Shown in pieces: positions 12,201 through 21,412 of a stretch of DNA of 64,000 nucleotides. The stretch lies in the NCBI GenBank assembly GCA_018350325.1, contig JAEVLN010000006.1:2308693-2372692 (forward strand). The letters are read 5' to 3'. Both the position numbers and the translations under genes were made by a program. Numbering within the stretch: position 1 is the first letter of the stretch; each line of letters opens with the position of its first letter. The notes below the pieces were generated by a model. The model was not told the DNA's origin. It saw nothing but the letters and a program-made list of their open reading frames with translations, and did not search any database. This DNA comes from Globodera rostochiensis. Taxonomy: Eukaryota; Nematoda; Chromadorea; Rhabditida; Heteroderidae.

Positions 12201-15200
12201 TGTCAAGATTTCGCTTCTCGTCATCCAATTTCTGGTTCCGACTGCCATCATGACCTATTGCTATTGGAAAATTCTTCAAAAGGTCCGTTCGTTTTGGCGC
12301 GTTTAAATTTGCGCGCTCTTTGGCATACTGTAGGTGCGCCAAGACTGGCTTGTGCCGGCCAACAGCAGCTCCACAATGACCGTTGAACAACAGGCAGCAA
12401 CTGTGCTGCGCAAGCGCCGCGTGATGTGCGCGCGAGTCGAAAATTTTTTTGTTTTCTCCAAAATTTTATTGAATTTTTGCTGGCCTCATTAAGAGTGCCA
12501 ACAAAACGGACGGATATCGACTCGTTACCCGCCAACTCGTTCCCTTTTTTAAAGTTTTTTCGTTATAACTTCTTTCAAATCTAACCAAATCAGATATTTT
12601 CGATATCATTTGAAAGCTTACAAAATCAAAAGTTAAGCGATTGGCCAAATTTCAAAAAAGTTATGGCCATACAACGCTTTTTGGCCATAACTTTTTTGAG
12701 AATTGTCCAATGACTTAACTTTTGCATTTGTAAGATTCTACTAGTTGTATGCTTTCGAATGATACCAAAAATGTTTGATTTGGTTAGATTTTGAAAGAAG
12801 TTATAACGAAAATGGAACGAATTGATGGGGAACGAGTTGGCGAGGTACGAGTCAATATTTTACCCAGCAAAACTTTTCTTAATTACCTACTTATACCAAT
12901 CAAATAAATAAATTGAAGCTTTAAAATCTATCCAAATTTGCTTCCAGGTACGTGCTCATCTTGATGGTACTGCTGATCCCGAAATATATTTCAACTGATT
13001 TCCGTTCCTTACAAAAGGTGCTCATCTTCATGGGCTCATGGATGCCGTTGACCATCGTAAATTTGGTGGGTTTCAACTATTTTTGTGACCGGGATGCCAG
13101 GAAAATGCGTCAGTAATTATTAAAAGTAAACTAGGACTTGAGGACCGATCGAGATTTCGATCGAGAATCTCGAAAAATCTTGTCGAGAATCTCGATCGTC
13201 CTCGCTCTACTAGAATTCAAACATTTGGTAAAAGTTGAAAATTTCCCAAAAATCAATTTTGGGGTCAAAATGTTCAAAAAGCATAAACTCGATCATTACT
13301 TGCTGTTTTTGTTGTAAGTGTGTATTTTTTGAATATTTTGAGGCCAATGATTTTTGAAAATTTTGAATTTTTCAAAAAATTGTTCAAATCCGGGTTTAGA
13401 ATTGGTCAAAATAGATGTTAGAATCGGATTATACGCCCCCAAATACCGTTAGAAACATCATTTTCCTCGACTTTTAATAATCTCTGACGCATTTTTCGGG
13501 TATCGGTTTAAAAAATGCAATTTTGGTTTAAAATAAATTGCAAATGTATGGCCAGCAATATTGACGGATCATCATCAATCACTAGGGCTCCGATTTATAT
13601 GGAAATCCATATTTTTTTTGCGAACTTGAAACAGCGTATAAATGCCATAAATAGTGTTTTTAGCTTTGGTTGGAGCTTCTAGAGCCCATTTTATAATCCA
13701 TATTTTCCATATTTCGCCATTTTTTAAAAAATTCCTTAACAAAAATGCAATAAAAACGATAAATACATCCCTAAGGTTCGACTTTTTAAAAATTTTCAAA
13801 AAACCCTTAAAAATTGACTTTTTCACGACTAAGAATTCTGCCGCCAAAAAATGAAAATTTTTAAAATTCTGCTTATTTTCTAAAATTTTCTCTGAAATGC
13901 CTTTAATTTGCATATAAAAATTTTTATTTCTCTTATTTTCAATTAGGAAAATGTTGCCCATTTTTTTTTTGCTATTTTTTAAAATTTTTTTATCTATATT
14001 TTATGGCCATATTCCGAGAATTTTTGTTCATATAAATCGTAGCCCTAATCATCACTGATCTAATTCTCAAAGTCTGAGGGTTTTTGTGCATATTACTTCA
14101 TTTTATCCAGCTTCGAGACATGGACATCTTGCGCGATGCCAACAACATGTACTTCAAGCTGTTGAATGTGCATGCCGTGGCGATGACTTCAATTGTGTCC
14201 AATCCGTTGCTGTACTTTTGGATGAGCAAAGTGTGCCAACACTTTCAAATTTCAATACTAAATAAAAAGTTTTACGAGAAATGCCGCGGCATTTCGGCAA
14301 AATTTTTTGGAAAACAATGCCAAAAACAACAACAATTGGCAACAAAACAGTGGGACACATCTCAAAAATTCGAAAACTGTCTGTTTTTTATGGCATTTTG
14401 CGTTAATTTGGTGGCACTTCTTTTTTTCTCTATTTACCCAGAGGCATCGTCGCGCCCTGCGGGATGACATCAACTGGTTCACCAATGCCCGCCGGCAACA
14501 CCAACAGAATGTGGGCGGGCTGCTGAACAAGTTCACGCCAAGTCCGTCCATTGGGCTGCTGTATCGCAAAAATGTGGAGCGCCATTTGTTGCAGAATGCA
14601 GCGGCCAAATACAATCAGCAAAGGCATGTTATTGTTGTTGTTGTTGGGCATCGCGCTCTGTTGGCACTAGGGCTGTTCGAGACTGAGAATGACACCGAGA
14701 CTCGAAAGTCGAGACTGAGAAATGACATCAAGACTCGAGAGTCGAGACTGAAAACTGACACCGAGACTCGAGACCGAGACCCAAAAACCGAGAAATTTGT
14801 TCGGTTTGAGAATTTCGAGACCGAGACTCTCGAACAGGCCTAGTTGGCACTAGGGTTGGCGGTGCCAAACCCGGACCGTAGAACTGGGATTGTTTTGATT
14901 CGATTCGGTTCGGATACCCGATAGAATTCCCAGGAACCGTCAATCCTGGTACACCATTTTTTTGGCATTGGCACGGTTTAAAGACAGATGTCTGGACAGA
15001 AAGTCTTAGACCAGGAATGTAACCGGATGCCAAAAAAAAAGTGCTGAATTCCGGGCCGTTGCATTCCTGAGTTGGACAGACACACTAGGGGTAGATACAG
15101 TTGTTGACACTAGGGTTGGTCCCCGACCCCTGACTCCGAGCCCAAAAATGGGGTCGTCCCCGACATTGCCAACCCCGGCCTCCCCCTACCCCCGACTTTC

Positions 15201-15592
15201 CCGCCCCTGAGGGGTCGGGGACCAACCCTAGTTGACACCAATCGGAGTGCAGCAGAAAGTTAAAAAATAAATTGCAGAAGAGGAACACTGGGGGACCCAA
15301 CCTGCATTTCTCGTGAACGCGCTCTGCAGGAGATGCATGCAAACTGGTGAGTGTAGAGGCAATTCGGCGGAGAAAAATTTGTCATTTTATATTTTTTTAA
15401 TTTTTTTAAAATATAAATTTTTTCGTTAATTTGATTTTTTTACAATTTTTTAGCTTTCTCCTCGTCCCACTAATGCCTCTTTGTGTGGCAAATGCAACAA
15501 CCCCTCCGGCGCTGCCACCCCAACAACGACCGCGGACAGGCACCCGAACATCACTCCTATTAAATTCTCGAGAAAGGGGGACACTTTTTTGA
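9222..15592 (+). CDS. Neuropeptide-type class A GPCR, complete, 16 exons
   Basis: Sixteen exons join in phase to 446 residues: 9222-9323, 9385-9439, 10090-10166, 10240-10339, 10890-10996, 11123-11164, 11229-11285, 11723-11779, 12208-12282, 12334-12425, 12948-12966, 13018-13065, 14111-14230, 14442-14623, 15278-15346, 15454-15592. Seen motifs: TM1 FLVGLIGNG; TM2 SVANVFLLNLAISDLL; TM3 ending IALDRF (DRY variant); TM4 with the conserved Trp in ILCWVCC; extracellular loop 2 TFCGLFCGEYNWPEG; TM5 FLVPTAIMTYCYW; TM6 FMGSWMPLTIVNL; TM7 SNPLLYFWMS (NPxxY). The tail contains NWFTNARR, KFTPSPS and DPTCISRERALQEMH. Layout and NLLRD-type loop fit the NPY/FMRFamide-like receptor group of nematodes, signalling through G proteins at the plasma membrane. 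Introns 1, 4, 5 and 14 need GC donors (for example CAG|GCAAGT). Family assignment is firm, the ligand unknown. Confidence 0.9.
9455..10060. repeat. Intronic minisatellite, ~60-bp unit
   Basis: About ten tandem copies of a unit reading TTTTTGGCATTTTGTTTTAA then TTGCCCCGGGGCCGAATTCC then AAAACATTTT. It fills most of intron 2 of the GPCR, between TM1 and TM2 exons. Variant copies carry GCTAGTTCC in place of GCCGAATTCC. Apparent ORFs here are repeat shadows. Confidence 0.92.
10396..10457 (-). pseudogene. tRNA-like fragment
   Basis: On the minus strand CCCCGGTAGCTCAGTGG gives a good A-box/D-arm, followed by an anticodon-arm-like hairpin (TGGGT...ACCCA). The expected T-loop box is degraded to GGGTTTTACTA. 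It sits in intron 4 of the GPCR. It is probably a tRNA-derived relic or SINE head rather than a working tRNA. Confidence 0.35.
11396..11567. mobile_element. TIR element, 172 bp, 8-bp TSD
   Basis: Starts TAGAGCCCGGAA and ends TCCGGGCTCTA, flanked by a perfect direct repeat CTTTCCTG at 11388-11395 and 11568-11575. An 8-bp target duplication is the hAT mark. The inside is a degenerate GGATCAGGAT-type repeat with no coding capacity. It lies in intron 7 of the GPCR. Confidence 0.85.
12519..12853. repeat. 335-bp imperfect palindrome in GPCR intron 10
   Basis: Left arm starts GACTCGTTACCCGCCAACTC, right arm ends GAGTTGGCGAGGTACGAGTC. Both carry TCGTTATAACTTCTTTCAAA or its complement and meet around GGCCATAAC...GTTATGGCC at about 12662-12690. 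It behaves as a fold-back element. No clear target duplication was found. Confidence 0.75.
13583..14047. mobile_element. hAT-like MITE, 465 bp, TATAAATCG family
   Basis: Termini TAGGGCTCCGATTTATATGG and CATATAAATCGTAGCCCTA form a TIR. Flanks share 5 of 8 bases (TCAATCAC / ATCATCAC), an imperfect target duplication. A longer relative in opposite orientation is at 56228-56833 with a perfect one. It sits in intron 12 of the GPCR; the ORFs within are non-coding. Confidence 0.75.
14668..14842. mobile_element. hAT-like MITE with 26-bp internal repeats, 175 bp
   Basis: Starts TAGGGCTGTTCGAG, ends CTCGAACAGGCCTA, and is bordered by a perfect GTTGGCAC at 14660-14667 and 14843-14850. The inside is made of GAGACTGAGAAATGACACCG repeats. 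It lies in GPCR intron 14. The paralogous block at 39460 keeps only its right end with a much longer repeat. Confidence 0.88.
15111..15230. mobile_element. hAT-like MITE, 120 bp, with empty paralogous site
   Basis: Termini TAGGGTTGGTCCCCGACCCC and GGGGACCAACCCTA, perfect 8-bp target duplication GTTGACAC at 15103-15110 and 15231-15238. The paralogous block carries the unfilled site GTTGGCAC at 40280-40287, so the insertion came after the duplication. Related GGGGTCGG-rich elements lie at 44521-44835 and about 50514. Confidence 0.92.
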
Positions 15593-15760
15593 AAAAAGGA
15601 GCAGAAAAAATAGTATTTTTTTTTGAATTTCTTAATGAGAAAACAACTTTTTGCTGCTAAACAATTTTGAAATTTTTTTAGCAAATTTTCCATGCTTATT
15701 ATATTCTAATACATATTTTTGCGCGCAAATTTTACTGATTTATAACAGTATGTACAGGTA

Positions 15761-17021
15761 TCACTCGACGCCGGTAGGTTCGTCCGCAGTCATTTCAGCG
15801 CTCAAAATAATCGTGTCATTCTTAGCGTCGTACCATCCGTTCTTCCGGTCCATCAATTCCTAAATCATTCTTTTTTGTAATGCCCGGCAAACATTTGATC
15901 ACATGGACACCTTAAACGTGATGAACTGAGCAAAACCCCAATCGTTATCCTTCGAATGAAAAATGTGACGACCGCTGATCCGAGTGTTGTCCGTTTTTCC
16001 CTCCATTTGCGAAACAATTCGCAAGTGTTGCCGAACCGGCACAGCGCCAATTGGGATCTTAAAGTTAGAGATTTTTAGTGTCTGAAGTCAAATCGCGTAA
16101 ATTTCTGGCAATGCCTCTGGGGCACTCCAGGACCTCGCAGTCAAAAATATTCGGAGGTTTTCAGGTTAAATACTTCAAAAATTCTTGCCTAGCCACCTCT
16201 AAACGCCCTATATGAGTAAAATTGCTAACAAAAAGCTTTTTTGGAATCGGTCCCGAGTCTCGACTCAAAAAAATTCTCGACTTTTTTTTTTCTCCCGGTT
16301 CATTTACCTAGCCGAACCACCTGAAAAAATGCGTTTCAGAATGGATTTCCGTCCGTCCCTTTCTGCTCACCGGTGTTCTTTCCGTTGCACTGGAAGAAAA
16401 AGCCCAAACATTTTTCTCTAGAACGGCGCAGAGTTCGCGGAATCGCTAATATTTTCCAAGGAAGGCCCCGGATGTAAACGGTCTCGCCGAGTCGGTGACT
16501 GTTCCCATCCTCTCGAGCAAATTCCGACACTTTCTCGAGTTTTAGCAAAACATAAGCCATCAAAAACTCATCAGAATTTATATTCAAAGTTCGGTCCAAA
16601 GTTTGCTTCAATTTTGGCGTTGAAGAACAACAATGTAACGGACGGAAACAATTAGGCGGCAGAATGGGCAAACAAACCGGCAGTTTCTGCAAAAACAAAA
16701 CAATTAATTAATGCAAAAAAATTGTTTAGTGGCGAGTCCAATGAAAATACCGCTAAATATAATTGTTTTTAAAAGAAAATGCCTCTAAAGCATTTCGAAG
16801 TTCATCAATTTATGTATTTAACTTACGAATGTTGTTCCAATATGGTCACTTTGTAGTAGAAAATGCCGGAATTCCCTTTTGGAATTGGCCGTTCGGCGAG
16901 CACAGAGCGCTGCGCTGAAAAGAAAAAGTTACATTAAACATTAAAAATTGTATGAACCCTTTTCATAAACATTTTAATCAAATCACTTTAACAGAATAAT
17001 TTTTACCCGAAAACTCTCCAT
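15761..17021 (-). pseudogene. SPRY fragment joined to a USP7-like MATH domain, frameshifted
   Basis: Minus strand, 5' to 3'. A SPRY-type exon at 16827-16914 (SVLAERPIPKG, GIFYYKVTILE) is followed by a short exon from 16752 (IGLATKQ), after which the SPRY domain stops. A MATH/TRAF domain follows: 16371-16686 (VYIRGLPWKILAIPR, LGFFFQCNGKN), 15911-16057 (NWRCAGSATL, then RIVSQMEGK, FHSKDNDWGF) and 15761-15859 (MDRKNGWYDAKND, TGA at 15761-15763). This order matches the N-terminal MATH domain of USP7-type deubiquitinases; no protease domain is present. In the 15911-16057 exon one extra base near 16022 breaks the frame: the exon is 147 nt where phase on both sides requires 146. A possible start is ATG at 17021, but it does not reach the SPRY frame. 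SPRY proteins of cyst nematodes include secreted effectors; this fragment is incomplete. Confidence 0.75.
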
Positions 17022-17040
17022 TATGTTGGACACAAACGGT

Positions 17041-17395
17041 AAAATTGTAGTTTATGGGGGTGTCACCGAATTTGACTTTTTATAGCTCAATCGACAGAGC
17101 TCGCTGAGCTGAGCACGAATATGCAAAAATTAATCGGGGGCAAGCACTATGAAGAAAGTAATGAGCCCGGGACTGAAGTGTCTTTTGACTGAAGCCCATA
17201 TGCTTGATTTTGCGCATTTTTTAATCAGTGGACAACTGAGTCCCTAGTCAAAAAACACTTCAGTCCCGGGCTCATAACTTTCTTCCTAGTGCTTGCCCCC
17301 GATTAATTTTTGCATATTCGTGCTCAGCTCAGCGAGCTCTGTCGATTGAGCTATAAAAAGTCAAATTCGGTGACACCCCCATAAACTACAATTTT
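17041..17395. repeat. Long inverted repeat, ~157-bp arms
   Basis: Left arm begins AAAATTGTAGTTTATGGGGG, right arm ends with its complement. The arms differ at only a few positions (for example ACTATGAAGAAAGTAATG versus ACTAGGAAGAAAGTTATG) and flank a spacer of about 40 bp near 17205-17245. It would form a near-perfect hairpin. It begins 20 bp beyond the possible start of the SPRY/MATH pseudogene. Probably a fold-back transposon. Confidence 0.9.
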
Positions 17396-18021
17396 TCCGG
17401 AAAAACAATCGATTGGGCTCAGAGAGCGCGAGGTCCTTGGAACATGCCGCTGAATCCCATCGATTTTGAAGGGTTAGCCCTAAGAAAATATATTTTATTT
17501 CCAAAATATTAAATACAATTTCGCTTTTGTGCAGGTCATTGCATAAAAAGTGGCACGTTTTGATTTAACTATTAAAAAAGTATATTAAAAAGCGGCAGGG
17601 TGACCAAACGCTTAATACGGCCGGCCGAAGAATTTGGTTTTGACATTTTAAAAAATTGTCTTTTTTAAAAGCGTCTGGAAAAAACAACAAATTGAAATTA
17701 ATATTTTGCCCGCAGAAATGCAATAAAAACCGAAAATGCACCTCTAAAGAACGATTATAAATTCCAAAAGAAAGTCCTAAAGATGCAGCCTTAAAAATTG
17801 GATTATTCGTTTAAAAAGTTAAAATGGACATTCCAATTCGGTGAAAGAAGTAGAAATATTTTTGAGGAGATAATTTGATTGAAACTTAATTGAACTAAAA
17901 ATATGCAAATGCATATAAAATTAAATTATGTATATTCTGCTTCGGTTGAATTTATTCATATAAAATCACATACCGGTAACCTCATTTCCTTTTTGTGTGC
18001 AAAACAGCACTCACTCATAAT
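17396..18021. other. No gene seen
   Basis: AT-rich stretch between the inverted repeat and the nested transposons. No exon could be supported. Confidence 0.55.
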
Positions 18022-18258
18022 TAGGGTGTCCAAAAATATGCACATGCATGTTTTTTTCCTGAACTGGAAACGGTCTGAAACGCTCGGAAAACGTGTTTTT
18101 AACTTGGTTTGAAGCTTCTAGAAACGCATTTCCATGTGCATATTTTGCATATTTATGCATATTTCGCGATTTATGTGCATATTTTGGCATTTTCGCCATT
18201 TTTATCCATATTTCGCCATTTTTCAAAAATTCCTTAACAAAAATGCAATAAAAACGAC

Positions 18259-19311
18259 TAGAGACCGACCTGGACCTTGGTACAGGCCTGAATTTTTCCT
18301 GTACCCAGAGTCCAGGTCCAGTGGAGCCTCCACGACCTTGGATTTTTCCTGGACCTGGATTTTTCCTGGACTTTGGTCCAGGAAATCAGGCCCAGGCACC
18401 TCCCTAAAATCCCGGTCCAGGGTCCGGGTCCAGGCATAAAAAACCTGGATTTCCTGGATTAAAAATACCCCTAAATTGGGGTTTTGAGCAACAAACGCAG
18501 GTAATTTGGTGAATTATCCGCAAATTTGAAATTTTACTAGCAGATCGCCAAGTTTTAAATATTTGTCAAGTTTTGAATTTTGTTATACAAAAACAGCAAG
18601 CTCGCCTCCATCTAAGCGGAATGAATCTTTTTTTGACCGATTGGGCAAAATTGCCGAATTGAGTCAGAAAAAAGATAGGAACATAGCTTTTTATAATTGG
18701 TAGTTAGTGTTAAATTTTAAGGAGCTCATCGGCTCAGCAAAACGACATCGAGGCTGAGTTCCGGGAATATTTGGAAATTTCACGAGATGGTACGGCCGCT
18801 GACCCACTCGAACTTTGGCGCAAGTTGTCGTCTCAATTTCCAAAGTTGGCCGAAATTGCGAGACGTTTTTTGACAATTCCATCGACCAGCGTGCCGAGCG
18901 AATCAATTTTCAAAGTTGCTAGGGACGTTTATGATTATAGGAGATGTTTGTTAAAACCAAAAACGGCTGAAATGCTAATTTTTCTCAACAAAGCGCTTCC
19001 TCAGATCAATTTCAAATATTAATTTTTTTTCTGAATTGTTATTTTGGCTTAATATTTGGTTAAAAGTTGAATAAAGATAGGATTGCCCTATTAAAGATTT
19101 GTTTAACATGCACTGAAAATTTGTATCTATATGTATGTTATTCAATTAAAAAAACACAATTTTTGAAAAAAGTCCAGGTCCAAGGCCTGGGTACAGGCAT
19201 CCGGTACCCTGGATTTTTCCTGGACTTTGGTCCAGGAAATCAGGTCCAGGCACCTCCCTAAAATCCAGGTCCAGGGTCCGGGTCCAGGAATTTTCAAAAT
19301 GTCGGTCTCTA
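18259..19311 (+). mobile_element. hAT transposon remnant with hATC domain, 1053 bp
   Basis: TIR TAGAGACCGAC / GTCGGTCTCTA, exact 8-bp target duplication AAAACGAC at 18251-18258 and 19312-19319. Sub-terminal regions are full of GGTCCAGG / CCTGGACC words. It encloses the end of a hAT transposase gene but not the catalytic core, so it cannot move by itself. Confidence 0.92.
18714..19022 (+). pseudogene. hAT transposase C-terminal dimerisation domain remnant
   Basis: Open frame reading [52 protein letters not shown] and [17 protein letters not shown], then TAA. This is the hAT family C-terminal dimerisation domain (hATC), with the conserved W, the IPSTSVPSE core and the [12 protein letters not shown] helix. 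The upstream DDE catalytic part and BED finger are absent from this element. It is a 3' fragment kept in a deletion derivative. Confidence 0.88.
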
Positions 19312-19528
19312 AAAACGACTAAAGATCGACTTTTTTAAATTTTCAAAAAATGCACCCCAAAACATGAATTTTTAAAAATTTTCAAAAATGCACCCCTAAA
19401 AATGACTTTTTCGTGATTTGGGGAAATTTTATATTGACTTTGGAAAAATTTATGTGCATGTGCATATTTTGCAATTTTTGGTGCATATTTTATGCGCATA
19501 TTTCAAGATTTTATGTGCATATAATTAC

Positions 19529-20159
19529 TAGGGCTAGGATCGATATGCACTAAAAATGGCCAAATATGCGCATATATATGCACCAAAAAAGGCCAAAATA
19601 TGCACCAAAAATGCCAAAATATGCACCGAAAAATGGCACTTTTAGTGCACTAATTTTCTTTATACTTAATTTTTTTTCTTCTTCTTTTAACGTCTATTAA
19701 GTAGATTTACAGCATTTCGCGTATTTTTTTGTATTTTTGGAAAGTTGAACAAATTTGAAAAAAGTTCCGGAATTTTAACCGTCAGGCCAGCTCATCGCCA
19801 TTTAGCCATCTCAGCGCCAGCCAGCCATTTCAGCGCCGACATTTTTATATGTATTTTTTTACGCGAAAGTTCAATTTTTTAGGCTTTCTTATCAAAAATG
19901 ACTAAAAGTCCATAGTTAAAGATGAATTATTTTTTCAAAAACAACCAGAAATCAATGATTTTGTGTGTATTTTTACAAATTTTTGGTCAAAAATGCCAAA
20001 ATATGCTCGAAATATGCAAAATATGCCAAAATATGCAAAATATGTTTTTTTAACTTGACCAAAAAAGCTCAAACCAACGCGAAAAGGCTATTTTTAAGCC
20101 GTATTCCTCAGAACATATAAGCATACAAAATATGCAAAAAACATATAATCCGAGCCCTA
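19529..20159. mobile_element. hAT-like MITE, 631 bp, ATATGC-rich
   Basis: Starts TAGGGCTAGGATCGATATGC, ends ATATAATCCGAGCCCTA, with perfect 8-bp duplications ATAATTAC at 19521-19528 and 20160-20167. Internal sequence repeats CAAAATATGCACC and related words. No coding capacity. Confidence 0.9.
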
Positions 20160-20374
20160 ATAATTACACTCCCTACAACACACAAATCCTTACACTACTC
20201 ATAATGAATAAATGAATGAATTCGATCAAATCATTAAAAGTACGTATACGGAGGGGGCAGGCATTTTGTGTTATCTAGTTCAGATGAAGATTTAAAATTA
20301 TTCGCTTTTGGGCAACATTTCTTAACGATGAATTGATTTCTTTTTTACTTTATTCACAAAAGTAAACTAGAGCA

Positions 20375-20623
20375 TAGAATATCAATGATTTTGGGGTGCA
20401 TTTTTTCAAATTTTTGGTCAAAAATGCCAAAATATGCTCGAAATATGCAAAATATGCCAAAATATGCTTTTTTTCCAAAAACCCCAAAATATGCTAAAAA
20501 TATGCAATTTTAAACTTGTCCAAAAAAACTCGAACCAACGCGAAAAAGCTATTTTTGGCCCGTATTCTTCAGAACATATGAGAACAAAAATATGCAAAAA
20601 CATATAAATCCGAGCCCTATTGA
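20375..20623. mobile_element. Truncated copy of the 19529-20159 element
   Basis: Shares CAATGATTTTG, TTTTTGGTCAAAAATGCCAA, AATATGCTCGAAATATGC and the right end AATCCGAGCCCTA with the complete element. The left half is missing. The minus-strand ORF over it is a repeat shadow. Confidence 0.75.
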
Positions 20624-21412
20624 TCAAAGACTGAATGAATTGGAACATTTGATTAGTCAATTGCTCATGGAGAGCATTTGCGTTCATCGTATTCATTACA
20701 CTCAGAAAGAATGAATGAAGAACTGGAAAATGTTTCATATCTTTTAAATGACAAATCTCCCGCTGCTGCCGGTGATGACTCTTTTAGCCATTTCTGACAT
20801 TTGTACACAAAAAAAATCCGAACATTCAAAAAATGTCTCTTTTTGCATTTATTTGATTTTGTTAGGGGCATATTCAACCCCCACACATCGTCTTAATCAA
20901 ACAGAGCCCGAAGAACAAAATAACACAACACTGACCTATTCAAATATAATTCAATAAATTTATGTTTTAGACAAAATGCCATTTTTGTTGGTTGAGCTTA
21001 TTTGAACAAGTTCAATTTGCATCCCATTTTTTACATAAATAAATTCTGTTTTTTGCTCCCCTCTCCCACATTTGATTGAAATAGTAATAAGGGCTATTGG
21101 TCCATTTGAAAACCGCGCCTATTTGAATGGCACGGGTTAAAAAACTCTCTTAATTTTATTTTATGATCTAAAATTCTGTCAAATTGGTTCTGGCAGTCCG
21201 TAAGCAATCCCCTTAAATAAGGTAAAAAATGGTCGATTAGCGCGGTCACGATAAATGGCACGAATGGCCAATTTTGTTCACTGTCCGATTGTCCATTTCT
21301 GTCGGTCCATTGTCCGGGAGCCAAATGAATAAGTATCGCAAAAAATTTTATGTATTTTTTTAGTTTAGCCCATTGAAAGCATAAAAATCAAATCATTTGG
21401 CAACAAAAACAA
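20624..21412. other. Flank of the F-box gene, no gene recognised
   Basis: AT-rich with small ORFs lacking similarity. This interval should contain the promoter or trans-splice region of the F-box-like gene that starts at 21413, but no specific motif can be supported. Confidence 0.5.

Larger units (their letters stand above)
18022..20197. mobile_element. Outer TIR element split by two nested insertions
   Basis: Left end TAGGGTGTCC at 18022, right end TACACTA at 20197, with the same 8-mer CTCATAAT at 18014-18021 and 20198-20205. Sub-terminal ATATGCACAT and ATGTGCATAT are inverted. Two complete elements (18259-19311 and 19529-20159), each with its own 8-bp duplication, lie inside. With these removed the element is about 475 bp and AT-rich (TGCATATTTT repeats), with no coding capacity. 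Confidence 0.75.

Noticed and set aside
14258..14651. Minus-strand ORFs over the GPCR tail
   Set aside because: Shadows of exons 13-14 of the receptor on the opposite strand.
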